A stretch of DNA of 64,000 bases from Streptomyces mirabilis (lineage in GTDB: Bacteria; Actinomycetota; Actinomycetes; Streptomycetales; Streptomycetaceae). Below are positions 33,344 to 42,528 of the stretch, piece after piece. The notes under the pieces were generated by a model, which saw only the letters and a list, made by a program, of their open reading frames with translations, made no database searches and was not told where the DNA came from. The position numbers and the translations under genes are program-made. Positions within the stretch are counted from its first letter, which is position 1. Every line of letters starts with the position of its first letter. The stretch is taken from the NCBI RefSeq assembly GCF_039503195.1, contig NZ_JBCJKP010000001.1, positions 8,866,001 through 8,930,000 of the forward strand, written 5' to 3'.

Positions 33344-34345
33344 TCATGCCTTGGCGAAGACCACCCACACCTGCCCCTTCGCGAAGTTCATCGGCGCGCC
33401 GTCGGCGGTCGTGAAGTCGGTGCCGTCGCCGGCGGTCGGGCGTTTCCAGTCGACGTCGAAGACCTTGCCGTCGCGCAGCACCTTCGCCGTCCCCGAGCCC
33501 ACCGTCTCCGTGTACGGCGTGTTGTTGCCGAGGAAGTCGTGGTACTTGGAGTTGCGCACCTTCACGTACTGCACGACCACGGTCGCGGGCGACACCCGCT
33601 TCCCGTCCGTCGTCACCGTCGGTGTCCCGTCCATCGACACCAGCCAGCGGTGCTTGCTCGCCGACCAGGCGAAGGTGAAGCGGGCCGCGGGGAAGCGCAC
33701 CGTGCGCGAGGTCTCCGGGCTGCCGCCCGCCGGGGCGGCACCGAAGTGGAACCCGGTGGTGAGGGCGGCGGCCCCCGGCGCGGAACGCATGAGCTGCTTC
33801 GGGTGCAGAAAGAGGTTGTGGGGGGCCACCTTGGAGGCACTGCGGTAATACGCGCTGGAACCCTCATCGGCCGACACCGCATGCACGGGTGCCTTGGCGA
33901 TGACCGGCAGCAACTTGTGCTGGGCACCCGAGAAGGCGAGCGTCGGCCGGTCGAACTGGCGCAGCAGCTCCAGGTCCGACTCGCGCGCACTGCGCACCGG
34001 CCCGACGGCCTCGGGCAGCTTGCTCGCGTAGATGCCCATCAGCCGGCTCAGACCGCCCTCGACCTGCTCCGCGTAGACGACGTCCGCCGCGTCGAGACCC
34101 GTCTGAGGGCGCGCCGCGCTCACATTGTCGATCTTCACGGCGAGTACGGGACCGGCGGTACTGGAGGGGCTCTGGGTCGGCGCCGTCTCCTGCCCTTGGC
34201 TGCGGCTCGGCGCCGGGGCGCGTCCGTCGTCGGTGGCGCTGCTGCCCGAGGAACAGCCCGTCACCAGAGAGCCCGCCGCGGCGACGGTCAGCAGCGCCGC
34301 CGTCATCGCGCCGCACCGCGTCCGCGCCATCTGTCGCATGCTCAA
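33344..34345 (-). CDS. DUF3048 (YerB-like) lipoprotein
   Basis: 333 residues from TTG 34345 or 331 from ATG 34339; GGGTGGCACG favours the TTG. Lipoprotein signal peptide with lipobox SLVTGCSS (acylated Cys near residue 31). After a Ser/Gln/Pro-rich linker comes DUF3048: AVKIDNVSAARPQTGLDAAD, VVYAEQVEGGLSRLMGIYAS, GPVRSARESDLELLRQFDRP, and the C-terminal half TVVVQYVKVRNSKYHDFLGN, GQVWVVFAKA. YerB-like proteins are outer-surface lipoproteins of unknown activity. Full length for the family. Confidence 0.9.
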   Translation of the reverse strand: MSMRQMARTRCGAMTAALLTVAAAGSLVTGCSSGSSATDDGRAPAPSRSQGQETAPTQSPSSTAGPVLAVKIDNVSAARPQTGLDAADVVYAEQVEGGLSRLMGIYASKLPEAVGPVRSARESDLELLRQFDRPTLAFSGAQHKLLPVIAKAPVHAVSADEGSSAYYRSASKVAPHNLFLHPKQLMRSAPGAAALTTGFHFGAAPAGGSPETSRTVRFPAARFTFAWSASKHRWLVSMDGTPTVTTDGKRVSPATVVVQYVKVRNSKYHDFLGNNTPYTETVGSGTAKVLRDGKVFDVDWKRPTAGDGTDFTTADGAPMNFAKGQVWVVFAKA

Positions 34346-34494
34346 CGTGCCACCCTGTCCCGTGCCATCGATTGTGCGCTCATAGGTTCATCGGTGGCCA
34401 TACCCGCTCACTTCTGTTCGCGTGCGCCGAGTAGGGCCGATCAGCCCACTTGTTGGACCGATCGGGCCGCAGGTCGGTTGTGCGGGTGACCGCG

Positions 34495-35565
34495 TCAGTT
34501 CCGCGGGCCGAGGATCTCCGTGAGGTCGTACCCGACGGGCTCGTCCAACTGGCTGTACGTACAGCTCTCCGCGGTCCGGTCCGGGCGCCAGCGGCGGAAG
34601 CGGGCCGTGTGACGGAATCGCACGCCGTTCTCCATGTGGTCGTACGCCACCTCCGCCACCCGCTCGGGCCGCAGCGGCACCCAGGAGAAGTCCTTCTTCG
34701 TCGACCACCGGCTGGGCGCGCCCGGCAGCCGCGCGGACTCGTGCGCCGACTCCTGCGACCAGGCCGCCCAGGGATGCCGCTCGACGTCCTCCATGCGCAG
34801 CGGCTCCAGCTCCTCCACCAGCTGTGCCCGCTGTTTCATCGGGAAGGCGGCGCTCACCCCCACGTGCTGGAGGGCGCCCCCGTCGTCGTACAGACCGAGC
34901 AGCAGGGAACCGACGACGGGCCCGCTCTTGTGGAGGCGGTACCCCGCGACGACGACGTCCGCCGTGCGCTCGTGCTTGATCTTGAACATGGCCCGCTCGT
35001 CCTGCCGGTAGAGCAGGTTGAGCGGTTTGGCGATGACCCCGTCGAGGCCCGCGCCCTCGTACTGCTCGAACCACCGCTCCGCCACCTCGCGGTCCGTGGT
35101 CGCCGGTGCCACGTGAACCGGGGGCGTCACCCCGGACAGCGCCATCGTCAGCAGGGCCCGCCGGTCGCCGAGGGCCACGTCGAGCAGCGACTCGTCGGCC
35201 AGTGCCAGCAGATCGAAGGCCACGAAGGAGGCGGGAGTCTTCTCCGCCAGCATCCGCACCCGGGAGTCCGCGGGATGGATGCGCTCGGTGAGCGCGTCGA
35301 AGTCGAGCCGGCCCTCCCTGGCGATCACGATCTCGCCGTCCATCACACAGCGCTCCGGCAGCCGCTCCCGCAACGCCGCCACCAGCTCGGGGAAGTACCT
35401 GGTCAGCGTCTTGCCGGTACGACTGCCGAGCTCGACCTCGTCGCCGTCGCGGAACACGATCGCGCGGAACCCGTCCCACTTCGCCTCGTACTGCATGTCC
35501 GGCGGGATCTTCGCCACGGACTTGGCGAGCATCGGCTTCACGGGCGGCATCACCGGCAGATCCAT
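34495..35565 (-). CDS. ligC: ATP-dependent DNA ligase, LigC type
   Basis: 356 residues from ATG 35565. Nucleotidyltransferase motif I is YEAKWDGFRAI (Lys is adenylated), motif III FVAFDLLALADESLLDV, motif IIIa/IV LDGVIAKPLN, motif V FKIKHERTADVVVAGYR. The OB domain follows (VGSLLLGLYDDGGALQHVGV, KDFSWVPLRPERVAEVAYDH, RFRRWRPDR). Lacks polymerase and nuclease domains, as in mycobacterial LigC, which works in Ku-independent end joining and repair. In S. coelicolor the neighbour is a LigD-type polymerase; here the LigD gene follows at 40263 on the other strand, separated by an insertion-rich patch. Confidence 0.93.
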   Translation of the reverse strand: MDLPVMPPVKPMLAKSVAKIPPDMQYEAKWDGFRAIVFRDGDEVELGSRTGKTLTRYFPELVAALRERLPERCVMDGEIVIAREGRLDFDALTERIHPADSRVRMLAEKTPASFVAFDLLALADESLLDVALGDRRALLTMALSGVTPPVHVAPATTDREVAERWFEQYEGAGLDGVIAKPLNLLYRQDERAMFKIKHERTADVVVAGYRLHKSGPVVGSLLLGLYDDGGALQHVGVSAAFPMKQRAQLVEELEPLRMEDVERHPWAAWSQESAHESARLPGAPSRWSTKKDFSWVPLRPERVAEVAYDHMENGVRFRHTARFRRWRPDRTAESCTYSQLDEPVGYDLTEILGPRN

Positions 35566-36545
35566 GCTTCGACTCTACGAGTGGTCCATGGTGTCCGCAC
35601 GCTGCGCCGTTTGACCCCGGGGTCCCGCTGGCCTGGTCTTTTGTCGCCGCCTGGCAGCAGGACCGTGAGATGAATGTGAGACGGCTGCCCCGCCCGTCAG
35701 GGCTCGGTGGCCGTCTCGGTCCCGCCGGCGAGCACGATGCGACGCACCTGCGGCGGGTGTAGCCGATGGCCTCGCGGATGTCCTTCTGCCGGCCAGTGCC
35801 ACGGAGGTGCTGCGCGTCGAAGAGGCCGCATCAGCCCTGGGCGCGGACGCCAAGCCCCGCGAGATCGCCGACCGACTGCGCGAGCAGCGGCGCCCGCTCG
35901 TCGCCGAGCCGTACATCCGCACCGCACTCTCGCGGGCCGCAAGGAAGCCCCAGGACGAGGCCCCGACCCCGATGGAGCTCGCCTCGGCCGTGGCCCTCAA
36001 CTACGCCCCTTTCGCCTCCAGTTCGCCGCATTCTGCCTGATGCGCGGCGGGCTCTCCGCCATCGGCTGGTCCGACGAGGCGCAGACCCTCGACCATGGCA
36101 CGCCGCCCCTGCGCATCACCATGGACTCCCAGCAGCTCGACGACCGTCCTGCGCGCCACCGGCCTGCTCAAGCAGGGCAGGGGTGACGACGACGGACCCA
36201 AGGTCACCTGTGTGACGGGCCCGCTCCGAGAAGGGAACAGCCGGGCGGTCGTGTTCGACCTGCCTCGAGGGCAAGCTCACTCCCGAGGTCGTCACGCGCT
36301 ACAAGATGCCGTTCATCCTGTTCACCGTCGACGAGTCGCGGGAAGCGTTCCTCGCCGTCGACGACCAGGAGCCCAAGGAGCCGACATGACCGTCAACGCC
36401 CGGCAGAGGGGGAGGACTCTACAACCCCCGCTACGCGACCCCCTTCTCCTGGCCGCCCCTGCCCAGCGAGTGGATCTAGAGGCGGTCTCTAAGGCCATGG
36501 ACCCCCCTGAAAGAGTCTTCTGACGCCCGCCACAGCCCCACTCAC
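35566..36545. other. Stretch with degenerate coding pieces, no intact gene
   Basis: The beginning (to 35790) holds nothing recognised. 35790-36475 contains the broken frames listed separately. The last 65 bp lead into the convergent secreted protein gene. Confidence 0.4.
35790..36475 (+). pseudogene. Degenerate pieces of one or two unknown genes
   Basis: Frames with native-looking codon use read TEVLRVEEAASALGADAKPR and ALSRAARKPQDEAPTPMELA; later, after shifts, TGLLKQGRGDDDGPKVTCVT, then GKLTPEVVTRYKMPFILFTV and DESREAFLAVDDQEPKEPT with a stop overlapped by ATGACCGTCAACGCC (36386), whose frame, after one more shift, ends YNPRYATPFSWPPLPSEWI. The overlap of stop and start and the compact endings suggest an old two-gene operon. 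I do not recognise either protein. Possibly part of an integrated plasmid or phage. Confidence 0.4.
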
Positions 36546-36869
36546 TTAGTGGTGGCAGTACTGCCGTTCGGCCCGGGAAAACCCGTCGCCGAAGCCATCG
36601 CTGTAGCCGCGGTAGTAGTCGCCGTTGGAGCGGCCGTGTCCATACCCGCCGCGGTCCTTGTGGCAGTCGTGTCTGGCGTCGTTATAGCCATCCCGGAAGC
36701 CGTCCCTGTAGCCCCGGCGGTACTCACTTTGATTTGAAACGGCTGTAGGCGCACTCGCGTGGGTCTCGCTCGGCGTGGCCGCCGAAGCCTGCTGCAGGCC
36801 AACCGGAGCGAGGGCGAGAATGAGGGTCGAGCTCAAGACGACGGATCGCTTCCAATGACTGGCGTTCAC
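36546..36869 (-). CDS. Small secreted Tyr/Gly/Asp-rich protein with RGYxDGF repeats
   Basis: 107 residues from GTG 36869, with GAGGGG 8 bases upstream. Signal peptide: KRSVVLSSTLILALAPVGLQ, cleaved near QASA-AT. The mature part has repeated aromatic-glycine units, EYRRGYRDGFRDGYNDARHD and DYYRGYSDGFGDGFSRAE, and ends with a single Cys plus HH; another Cys-His-Lys (CHK) lies between the repeats. RGYxDGF repeats occur in exported low-complexity proteins of bacteria; no defined function. The upstream region is separate from the neighbouring decayed genes. Confidence 0.7.
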   Translation of the reverse strand: MNASHWKRSVVLSSTLILALAPVGLQQASAATPSETHASAPTAVSNQSEYRRGYRDGFRDGYNDARHDCHKDRGGYGHGRSNGDYYRGYSDGFGDGFSRAERQYCHH

Positions 36870-37215
36870 GGCCTTACCCCTCAGTCATATAGGCCAAATG
36901 CGGTATTACTACTCTAATCACCCTGATAGACCTTGCAACTTGCCGCACGCCGGCGTCAGCAGTACCGTCCAGCACCTCGACTCGCCCAACGGGTCCCTGC
37001 CGCATCGTGGAGGGCGTGGAGCCGCAGATCACCCGCCACCGCGACCTCACCGCCCAGCAGGTCGCCCGGCAGTCGGCGTCACCCCCCGAGGGTGTGCGCC
37101 TCCTCGTCCGCCGCGGCGGACATTCCCCCACGTGTCACGTGACAGCCACACCGCGTACACGCGGCCCCGGCACGGCGCATGATGCCCCCTCAGCAACAGC
37201 ACGTCCTTGGGGGGC
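36870..37215. other. Intergenic stretch, nothing recognised
   Basis: Begins with an A+T-rich block (36880-36930), likely the promoter of the secreted protein on the minus strand. The rest has no motif-bearing frame. Confidence 0.35.
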
Positions 37216-37503
37216 ATGCACGCCCGGAGAGCCGCCGTAACTGCCCTGCTCGTCGCGGCAACCGTCACCGCCTGCAGCAGCAACAGCGCCGACGACAAGC
37301 CGCAGAGATGGAGGGGACGTACGTGGCCGGTACACGCGTGGGCGCCCCTACCGCCGCAATGCTCTGAGCCGGCCGGCGCGCGGGACGTACTGGCAGCACT
37401 CGTCGCCGGCCCGGTGGGATGTGAGCAATTGTCATTCCTGAAGGGGTGGGTTCCGTCAAGGGCGGTATATCTGCTGGTTGTTAATGGTTCTGGGCAGCGT
37501 TGA
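37216..37503 (+). CDS. Possible small lipoprotein or remnant
   Basis: 95 residues from ATG 37216. The N-terminus RRAAVTALLVAATVTACSSN is a lipoprotein signal with lipobox VTAC. After DDKPQ the sequence becomes Trp/Pro-rich (RWRGRTWPVHAWAPLPPQCS), and another frame there reads GTYVAGTRVGAPTAAML and stops, so a frameshift is likely and the protein downstream of residue 32 may not be native. The G-run upstream is too close to the start to be a normal ribosome site. Confidence 0.4.
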   Translation: MHARRAAVTALLVAATVTACSSNSADDKPQRWRGRTWPVHAWAPLPPQCSEPAGARDVLAALVAGPVGCEQLSFLKGWVPSRAVYLLVVNGSGQR

Positions 37504-37747
37504 CCGGCTCGCGGGCAACGGGTGAGGTCGGCGAGTGTGTATGTGTGCTGTGGGGTTGTGGGTGTCGCTCGTCTCCGCTGTGTGATGCAGGAGGGCAGGG
37601 CCAGGGCTCGGCTGCCGGTCATTTTTTCGCGGCGTGAGGCCGCATGGAGCGGTGCGACGTGCGGCAGGCGGGGTCAATCAAAACCGCGACCGCGCCGGGT
37701 GGGGGTCAGACAATTGCCCGACCGCGCGCCTGCCGCCACCGAGCTGC

Positions 37748-38693
37748 TCACGCGGCCTGACGGGCCAGGGCGCGGATGTGCCCGTCGCGCAGCCCGTAGT
37801 AGACCAGGGTGTGCAGTTTGCGGGCCGCGGCGGTCTTCGCGATGTTCTTGCCGCGGCGGGCCTCGATCCGGGCCCGATCCTCCTTGATCTTGGGGGTGGT
37901 CTTGCGCTGGATAGCCTCCCCACGACCGCCGAGCGGACCAGCTTGCTGCCCTGTTTGGTGACGTGTCCCGGGCTGAAGGCTCAGGTACATGCCGTGCTGG
38001 CGAAGGCCGGCGTGCTCATCGCGGTGTCCGACCTGTTCGGGGTCGATGGCCGTGCCCAGCTCGAGCAGACCGCTCTGTCCGGCGCCTATGTTCGGCGGTT
38101 GAAGAGGTCTTCCTCCGCGTCGAGGATGTCGATCAGCTTCAGCAGGGACGCCACGCGCTGGGCCGTGCGACGGTGTCGGACTCGTAGTGGCGCGGGGTCA
38201 GTCCGGACCAGGAACACAATCGGTCGGCGGAGGAGAAGCGGTGCACGTCGCCGATCTCGGCGACCAGCACAGCGGAACGCGACCAGCTTGGCCCGGTAAC
38301 GCACGAGTTCGCGCAGTTCCCGGGTCTCGGCCGGGGCGATCCATGACTCCGGCAGCCGCCTGATGCGCAGTAGGTCGGCCAGGTCCGCGGCATCGCGGAC
38401 ATCGTTCTTGACACGCCGATGGGCGAAGCCCTTCACGCCCAGCGGGTGCGCCAGGTGAACCTGTGCTCCGGCCGCCTGGAGCACGTCGGCCGCCCAGTAC
38501 CAGCCGTAAGTGGCCTCCAGGACCACGTCCGGGCGGGGTCCCGGCCTGCTCGATCTGCAGGCCCAGGGCCACCGGGTCGTTGACGATTCGTACCGCGCTC
38601 AACTGCTCGCCCTGATCGGTCTGCCGCACGATGACGGAACGCCTGCGGTGCAGGTCGATGCCGACGTATTGGTGTCCGTCATACTCGCTCACC
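37748..38693 (-). pseudogene. IS110-family transposase, multiply frameshifted
   Basis: GTG 38693 starts SEYDGHQYVGIDLHRRRSVI (first Asp of the RuvC-like DEDD triad). Pieces continue EATYGWYWAADVLQAAGAQV, HLAHPLGVKGFAHRRVKNDV, RDAADLADLLRIRRLPESWI and APAETRELRELVRYRAKLVA. The serine/transposase_20 half is largely lost in shifted frames, ending in RGKNIAKTAAARKLHTLVYY and GLRDGHIRALARQAA. At least four indels. An inactive IS110-type element in the patch between LigC and LigD. Confidence 0.8.
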
Positions 38694-38780
38694 AGGGGCC
38701 TCCTTCGCCGTGACGAACGTGAGGACCCGGGACCTACCCAGGCAGCCCACGGGGGGCGGAGGCCCCGCCCCTTCATCGCA

Positions 38781-39797
38781 TCAAGACGTGGGGATGGGAG
38801 CCGCGCCGACCCAGCGGTGGTAGGCGTCTACGTCGACGTTGCTGCCGCACACGATGGTGACGACGTGTCGGCCGGCGAAGCGGTCGCGGTCTTCGAGGAT
38901 CGCCGCGATGCCGAGCGCGGCCGAAGGTTCGACGACGAGGCCGGCGTGGTCGAGGAGCAACCGCATACCGGCGATGATCGATGCCTCCCGGACCAGGACG
39001 GCGTCGTCGGCGACAAGGAGGAGGTCGTCCAGGACGGCCGGGACGGGATGCCGCCCCGCGACGCCGTCAGCGATGGTGTCGGTCGAATCGGTGGTGACGA
39101 CACGTCGCCTGCGCCACGAGTGTGTCATCGCCGGTGCGCCCAGCGGCTGGACGCAGATCACCTCGACTTCGGGTGCCAGTGCCTTCACCACATGACCCAC
39201 GCCGGTGGCCAGCGCCCCACCGCCGAGAGCAATCAGGACGGTGTCGAACGACGTCGCGGTGCCCACCAGTTCCAGGCCGATGGTCGCCGCGCCCTCGCAG
39301 GTCTCGATGTCCAGGCTGTCTTCGACCAGCCGGATGCCGTCACACCGTGCGATGGCCGCCGCCCGCTCGCGAGCCATCTCGTGGTCGCCGTCCACCAGCT
39401 CCAACCCGGCCCCCAACGCGCGGATGCGATCAAGCTTGGCCCGGGTCGCAGATCGGGATGCCACGACGGTGACGTCGAGCCCCCGGCCGCGACCGGACCA
39501 CGCGAGGGCCTGGCCAAGGTTGCCCGCACTCGCACACACCACGGCCCGCGAGGCATGGTCGGTCAGCAGGCTCGCGACTACCTCGGTGCCGCGGGCCTTG
39601 AAGCTGCGGACCGGGTTCGCCGTTTCGAGCTTGATGCTCACCGTGCACCCGAGGCCGGGCTCCAGCGCCTCGCAGCGGTACAGCGGAGTGTCGAGAAAGA
39701 CCGGGTCGATCACCCGGCGGGCCGCCCGGATCCGGGCCGTGTCGAGACGCGTCTCCTGCACGGCACAGCAGCGTAGCGCCACCGGCGCTGGTTCCAT
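38781..39797 (-). CDS. Threonine/serine dehydratase-like PLP enzyme
   Basis: 338 residues from ATG 39797. Fold type II PLP protein: FLDTPLYRCEALEPGLGCTV, ETANPVRSFKARGTE (Schiff-base Lys in SFK), VCASAGNLGQALAW (substrate loop, SAGN), VTVVASRSATRAKLDRIRAL, and the phosphate loop ALGGGALATG. The C-terminus, VTIVCGSNVDVDAYHRWV, fits the Ser/Gly near the pyridine nitrogen. Related to threonine ammonia-lyase, serine racemase and EutB-like dehydratases; which substrate cannot be told. No ectoine or isoleucine genes nearby. It lies at the edge of the insertion-rich patch. Confidence 0.88.
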   Translation of the reverse strand: MEPAPVALRCCAVQETRLDTARIRAARRVIDPVFLDTPLYRCEALEPGLGCTVSIKLETANPVRSFKARGTEVVASLLTDHASRAVVCASAGNLGQALAWSGRGRGLDVTVVASRSATRAKLDRIRALGAGLELVDGDHEMARERAAAIARCDGIRLVEDSLDIETCEGAATIGLELVGTATSFDTVLIALGGGALATGVGHVVKALAPEVEVICVQPLGAPAMTHSWRRRRVVTTDSTDTIADGVAGRHPVPAVLDDLLLVADDAVLVREASIIAGMRLLLDHAGLVVEPSAALGIAAILEDRDRFAGRHVVTIVCGSNVDVDAYHRWVGAAPIPTS

Positions 39798-40262
39798 GAG
39801 CAACTCTCGGGAGTCGCGGGTCGGTTGAGGTGCGTCACGCTGCGACGGGTTCCTCGGGGCGTTCGACGGGGCCCCTTGGTCGTTGCAGTCGTGCACCGGC
39901 TCACGCGCCCCTGTCTCTCACGGCCGTGCCTGATCAGCCACAGCGTCGGCAGGACAGTACGTCGCAGGCCCCGCGGCCACCGTGTCGGTCTCGGTCACGG
40001 ACGACGTCAGCAGGCGGGACCGACCGCGAGCTGCACCGCTTCGCGCGAGGCCGCGGAGCGCCTTGTCCTCGCGCTTCGCGTACGCCTCCAGGTGCTTGAT
40101 CGTCGCCTCGGGCGACTTCACCCACCGGTTGGAGACGCACTTCGACCCCTTGAGGTCCGCGACCTCGCCGTAGGGCTGGATGAGGAGCGTTTCGATTCTG
40201 CGGCGACACGACGCCTTTCGCCCGGTGTGCGAGCTGCGCGGGCTGGGCCTACCGTGGCTCGC
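39798..40262. other. Stretch without an assigned gene
   Basis: 465 bp between the dehydratase and LigD. A minus frame around 39990-40200 reads RIETLLIQPYGEVADLKGSK and WVKSPEATIKHLEAYAKRED, which looks like real coding sequence but has no start, and I do not recognise it; possibly the end of a lost gene. Confidence 0.4.
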
Positions 40263-41366
40263 ATGGCCGATGCGGTGGAACTCGACGCAGCCGGGAGGAC
40301 CGTACGTCTGTCCAGCCCGGGCAGGATCTTCTTCCCGGAGCGCGGCTTCACGAAGCTGGACCTCGCCCAGTACTACCTGTCCGTCGGCGAGGGCATCCTG
40401 CGCGCCCTGCGCAACCGCCCCACCACCCTGGAGCGGTACCCGGAGGGCGTCACGGGTGAGAGCTTCTTCCAGAAGCGGGCGCCCAAGAACATGCCCGAGT
40501 GGATCCCGACCGCGCACATCACCTTCCCCAGCGGGCGCACCGCCGACGAGATGTGTCCCACCGAGGTCGCGGCCGTGGTGTGGGCCGCGCAGTACGGCAC
40601 CCTCACCTTCCACCCGTGGCCGGTGCGCCGCGACGACGTCGACCACCCCGACGAGCTCCGCATCGACCTCGACCCACAGCCCGGCACGGACTACGACGAC
40701 GCCGTGCGCGCCGCCCATGAGCTGCGCGAGGTCCTGCACGAGTACGGCGACCTGCGCGGCTGGCCCAAGACGTCCGGCGGCCGAGGGCTGCATGTCTTCG
40801 TCCCGATCGCGCCGCGCTGGACCTTCACCCAGGTTCGCCGGGCCGCGATCGCCGCCGGGCGCGAACTCGAACGCCGCATGCCTGACCAGGTGACCACCGC
40901 CTGGTGGAAGGAGGAACGCGGCGAGAAGATCTTCGTCGACTACAACCAGACCGCGCGGGACCGCACGATCGCCTCCGCCTATTCGGTACGGCCCAGCCCG
41001 CACGCCCCCGTCTCCGCGCCCCTGCGCTGGGACGAGGTGGCCGAAGCGCGTCCTCGGGACTTCGACCTGGCGACCATGCCCAAGCGCTTCGCCGAACTCG
41101 GCGATGTGCACGCCGACATGGACGACCACGCCTTCTCCCTCGAAGCGCTCCTGGAGCTGGCCAGCCGCGACGAACACGACCACGGTCTCGGGGACCTGCC
41201 GTATCCCCCGAGTACCCGAAGATGCCGGGCGAGCCCAAACGGGTACAACCGAGCCGGGCCAAGCGCGAGGACGGCTAGGGCCTGTCCGGCGGCTCAAGTC
41301 GGCGGTCCCGCAGCGGCGCGGTGGATGTCGGTAGCATTCCCGCGGTGCCTCGGTGGACGTCGGTAG
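40263..41366 (+). CDS. ligD: LigD polymerase-domain protein (primase-like), C-terminal frameshift
   Basis: ATG 40263 begins ADAVELDAAGRTVRLSSPGR. AEP/primase-type polymerase domain: GILRALRNRPTTLERYPEGV, FFQKRAPKNMPEWIPTAHIT, HPDELRIDLDPQPGTDYDDA (catalytic DxD in RIDLDPQ), KTSGGRGLHVFVPIAPRWTF, KIFVDYNQTARDRTIASAYS and SVRPSPHAPVSAPLRWDEV. Stand-alone version of the LigD polymerase module used with Ku in non-homologous end joining. At about 41207 one G seems missing in TATCCCCCGAGTACC: the family ending PPEYPKMPGEPKRVQPSRAK is in the next frame and would stop at 41278. As read, the protein gains about 45 foreign residues. The catalytic domain is unaffected. Confidence 0.88.
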   Translation: MADAVELDAAGRTVRLSSPGRIFFPERGFTKLDLAQYYLSVGEGILRALRNRPTTLERYPEGVTGESFFQKRAPKNMPEWIPTAHITFPSGRTADEMCPTEVAAVVWAAQYGTLTFHPWPVRRDDVDHPDELRIDLDPQPGTDYDDAVRAAHELREVLHEYGDLRGWPKTSGGRGLHVFVPIAPRWTFTQVRRAAIAAGRELERRMPDQVTTAWWKEERGEKIFVDYNQTARDRTIASAYSVRPSPHAPVSAPLRWDEVAEARPRDFDLATMPKRFAELGDVHADMDDHAFSLEALLELASRDEHDHGLGDLPYPPSTRRCRASPNGYNRAGPSARTARACPAAQVGGPAAARWMSVAFPRCLGGRR

Positions 41367-41433
41367 GGGAGCGCTCTCCACGTGTGCTGCCCGGGGCTAT
41401 CCTTCTTGGCAACCGCCGAGGAGGAGCCCTGAG

Positions 41434-42471
41434 GTGACCGAGACAGCGTCGCGCCCCACGCTGGAGGCCGTGGCCGCGCGAGCCGGGGTCTCACGGGCCA
41501 CCGCCTCGCGTGTCGTCAACGGCGGCGACGGAGTGCGCGAACCGCTCGTCGAGCGGGTCAGGCGGGCCGTCGAGGAACTCGGTTACGTCCCCAACCAGGC
41601 CGCCCGAAGCCTGGTCACCCGGCGCCACGACGCCGTCGCCGTCGTCATCGCCGAACCGGAGACCAGGGTCTTCGCCGACCCCTTCTTCGCCCTCCAGCTC
41701 CGCGGCATCAGCAAGGAGCTGACCGCGCACGACTCGCAGCTCGTCCTGCTGCTCACCGAGGGCCGCGACGACCACGCGCGTGTCGGCCGGTATCTCGCCG
41801 GCGGCCATGTCGACGGCGCGCTCGTCTTCTCCCTGCACCTCGACGACCCGCTGCCGGAGCTGATCCACGGCGCGGGCGTGCCGACCGTGTTCGGTGGGCG
41901 ACCCGGCTGGGGCGACGGCGCGCGGCGGGCCGTCTACGTCGACAGCGACAACCGGGGCGGCGCCCGCGAGGCCGTACGCCATCTCGTCGGACTCGGCCGC
42001 ACCCGCGTCGCGCACATCACCGGCGCCCTCGACCAGACCTCCGCCGTCGACCGGCTCGACGGCTTCCGGGACGTCAGGGGCGACGCCGATCCGGGCCTCG
42101 TCGTCGAGGGCGACTTCACGCCCGCGGGCGGCGAGCGTGCGATGCGCGAGCTGCTGGAGCGCTGCCCGGACGTCGACGCGGTGTTCGCGGCGAACGACCT
42201 GACGGCCTCGGGAGCCCTGCGGGTGCTGCGCGAGCGGGGGCGGCGGGTACCGGACGACGTCGCCGTGATCGGGTTCGACGACATGCTGCCGGTCGCCGAA
42301 CAGACGGACCCACCGCTCACGACGGTCCGTCAGGACATAGAGGAAATGGGACGGTTGATGGCCCGACTGCTGCTGCGGGACCTCGATCGCCGGGCGGGCA
42401 AGCAGAGGGCGGACGGTGGCCCGGCCGGCGTGGTGCTGCCGACGACGTTGGTGCGGCGGGTTTCCGCGTAG
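41434..42471 (+). CDS. LacI family transcriptional regulator
   Basis: 345 residues from GTG 41434, with GAGGAGGAGCCC upstream. DNA-binding domain: PTLEAVAARAGVSRATASRV, VNGGDGVREPLVERVRRAVE, LGYVPNQAARSLVTRR (hinge helix). Periplasmic-binding-protein-like sensor: VAVVIAEPETRVFADPFFAL, VPTVFGGRPGWGDGARRAVY, RTRVAHITGALDQTSAVDRL, AVFAANDLTASGALRVLRER and VAVIGFDDMLPVAEQTDPPL. Full length. Usually controls sugar uptake or use, but no transporter genes are adjacent, so the target is elsewhere or is the gene itself. Confidence 0.93.
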   Translation: MTETASRPTLEAVAARAGVSRATASRVVNGGDGVREPLVERVRRAVEELGYVPNQAARSLVTRRHDAVAVVIAEPETRVFADPFFALQLRGISKELTAHDSQLVLLLTEGRDDHARVGRYLAGGHVDGALVFSLHLDDPLPELIHGAGVPTVFGGRPGWGDGARRAVYVDSDNRGGAREAVRHLVGLGRTRVAHITGALDQTSAVDRLDGFRDVRGDADPGLVVEGDFTPAGGERAMRELLERCPDVDAVFAANDLTASGALRVLRERGRRVPDDVAVIGFDDMLPVAEQTDPPLTTVRQDIEEMGRLMARLLLRDLDRRAGKQRADGGPAGVVLPTTLVRRVSA

Positions 42472-42528
42472 GACCGTCTCCGTGGTGCGTCCGCCCGCTC
42501 CGGTTCCGTTCCCTCCTGTTCCCTTCCT

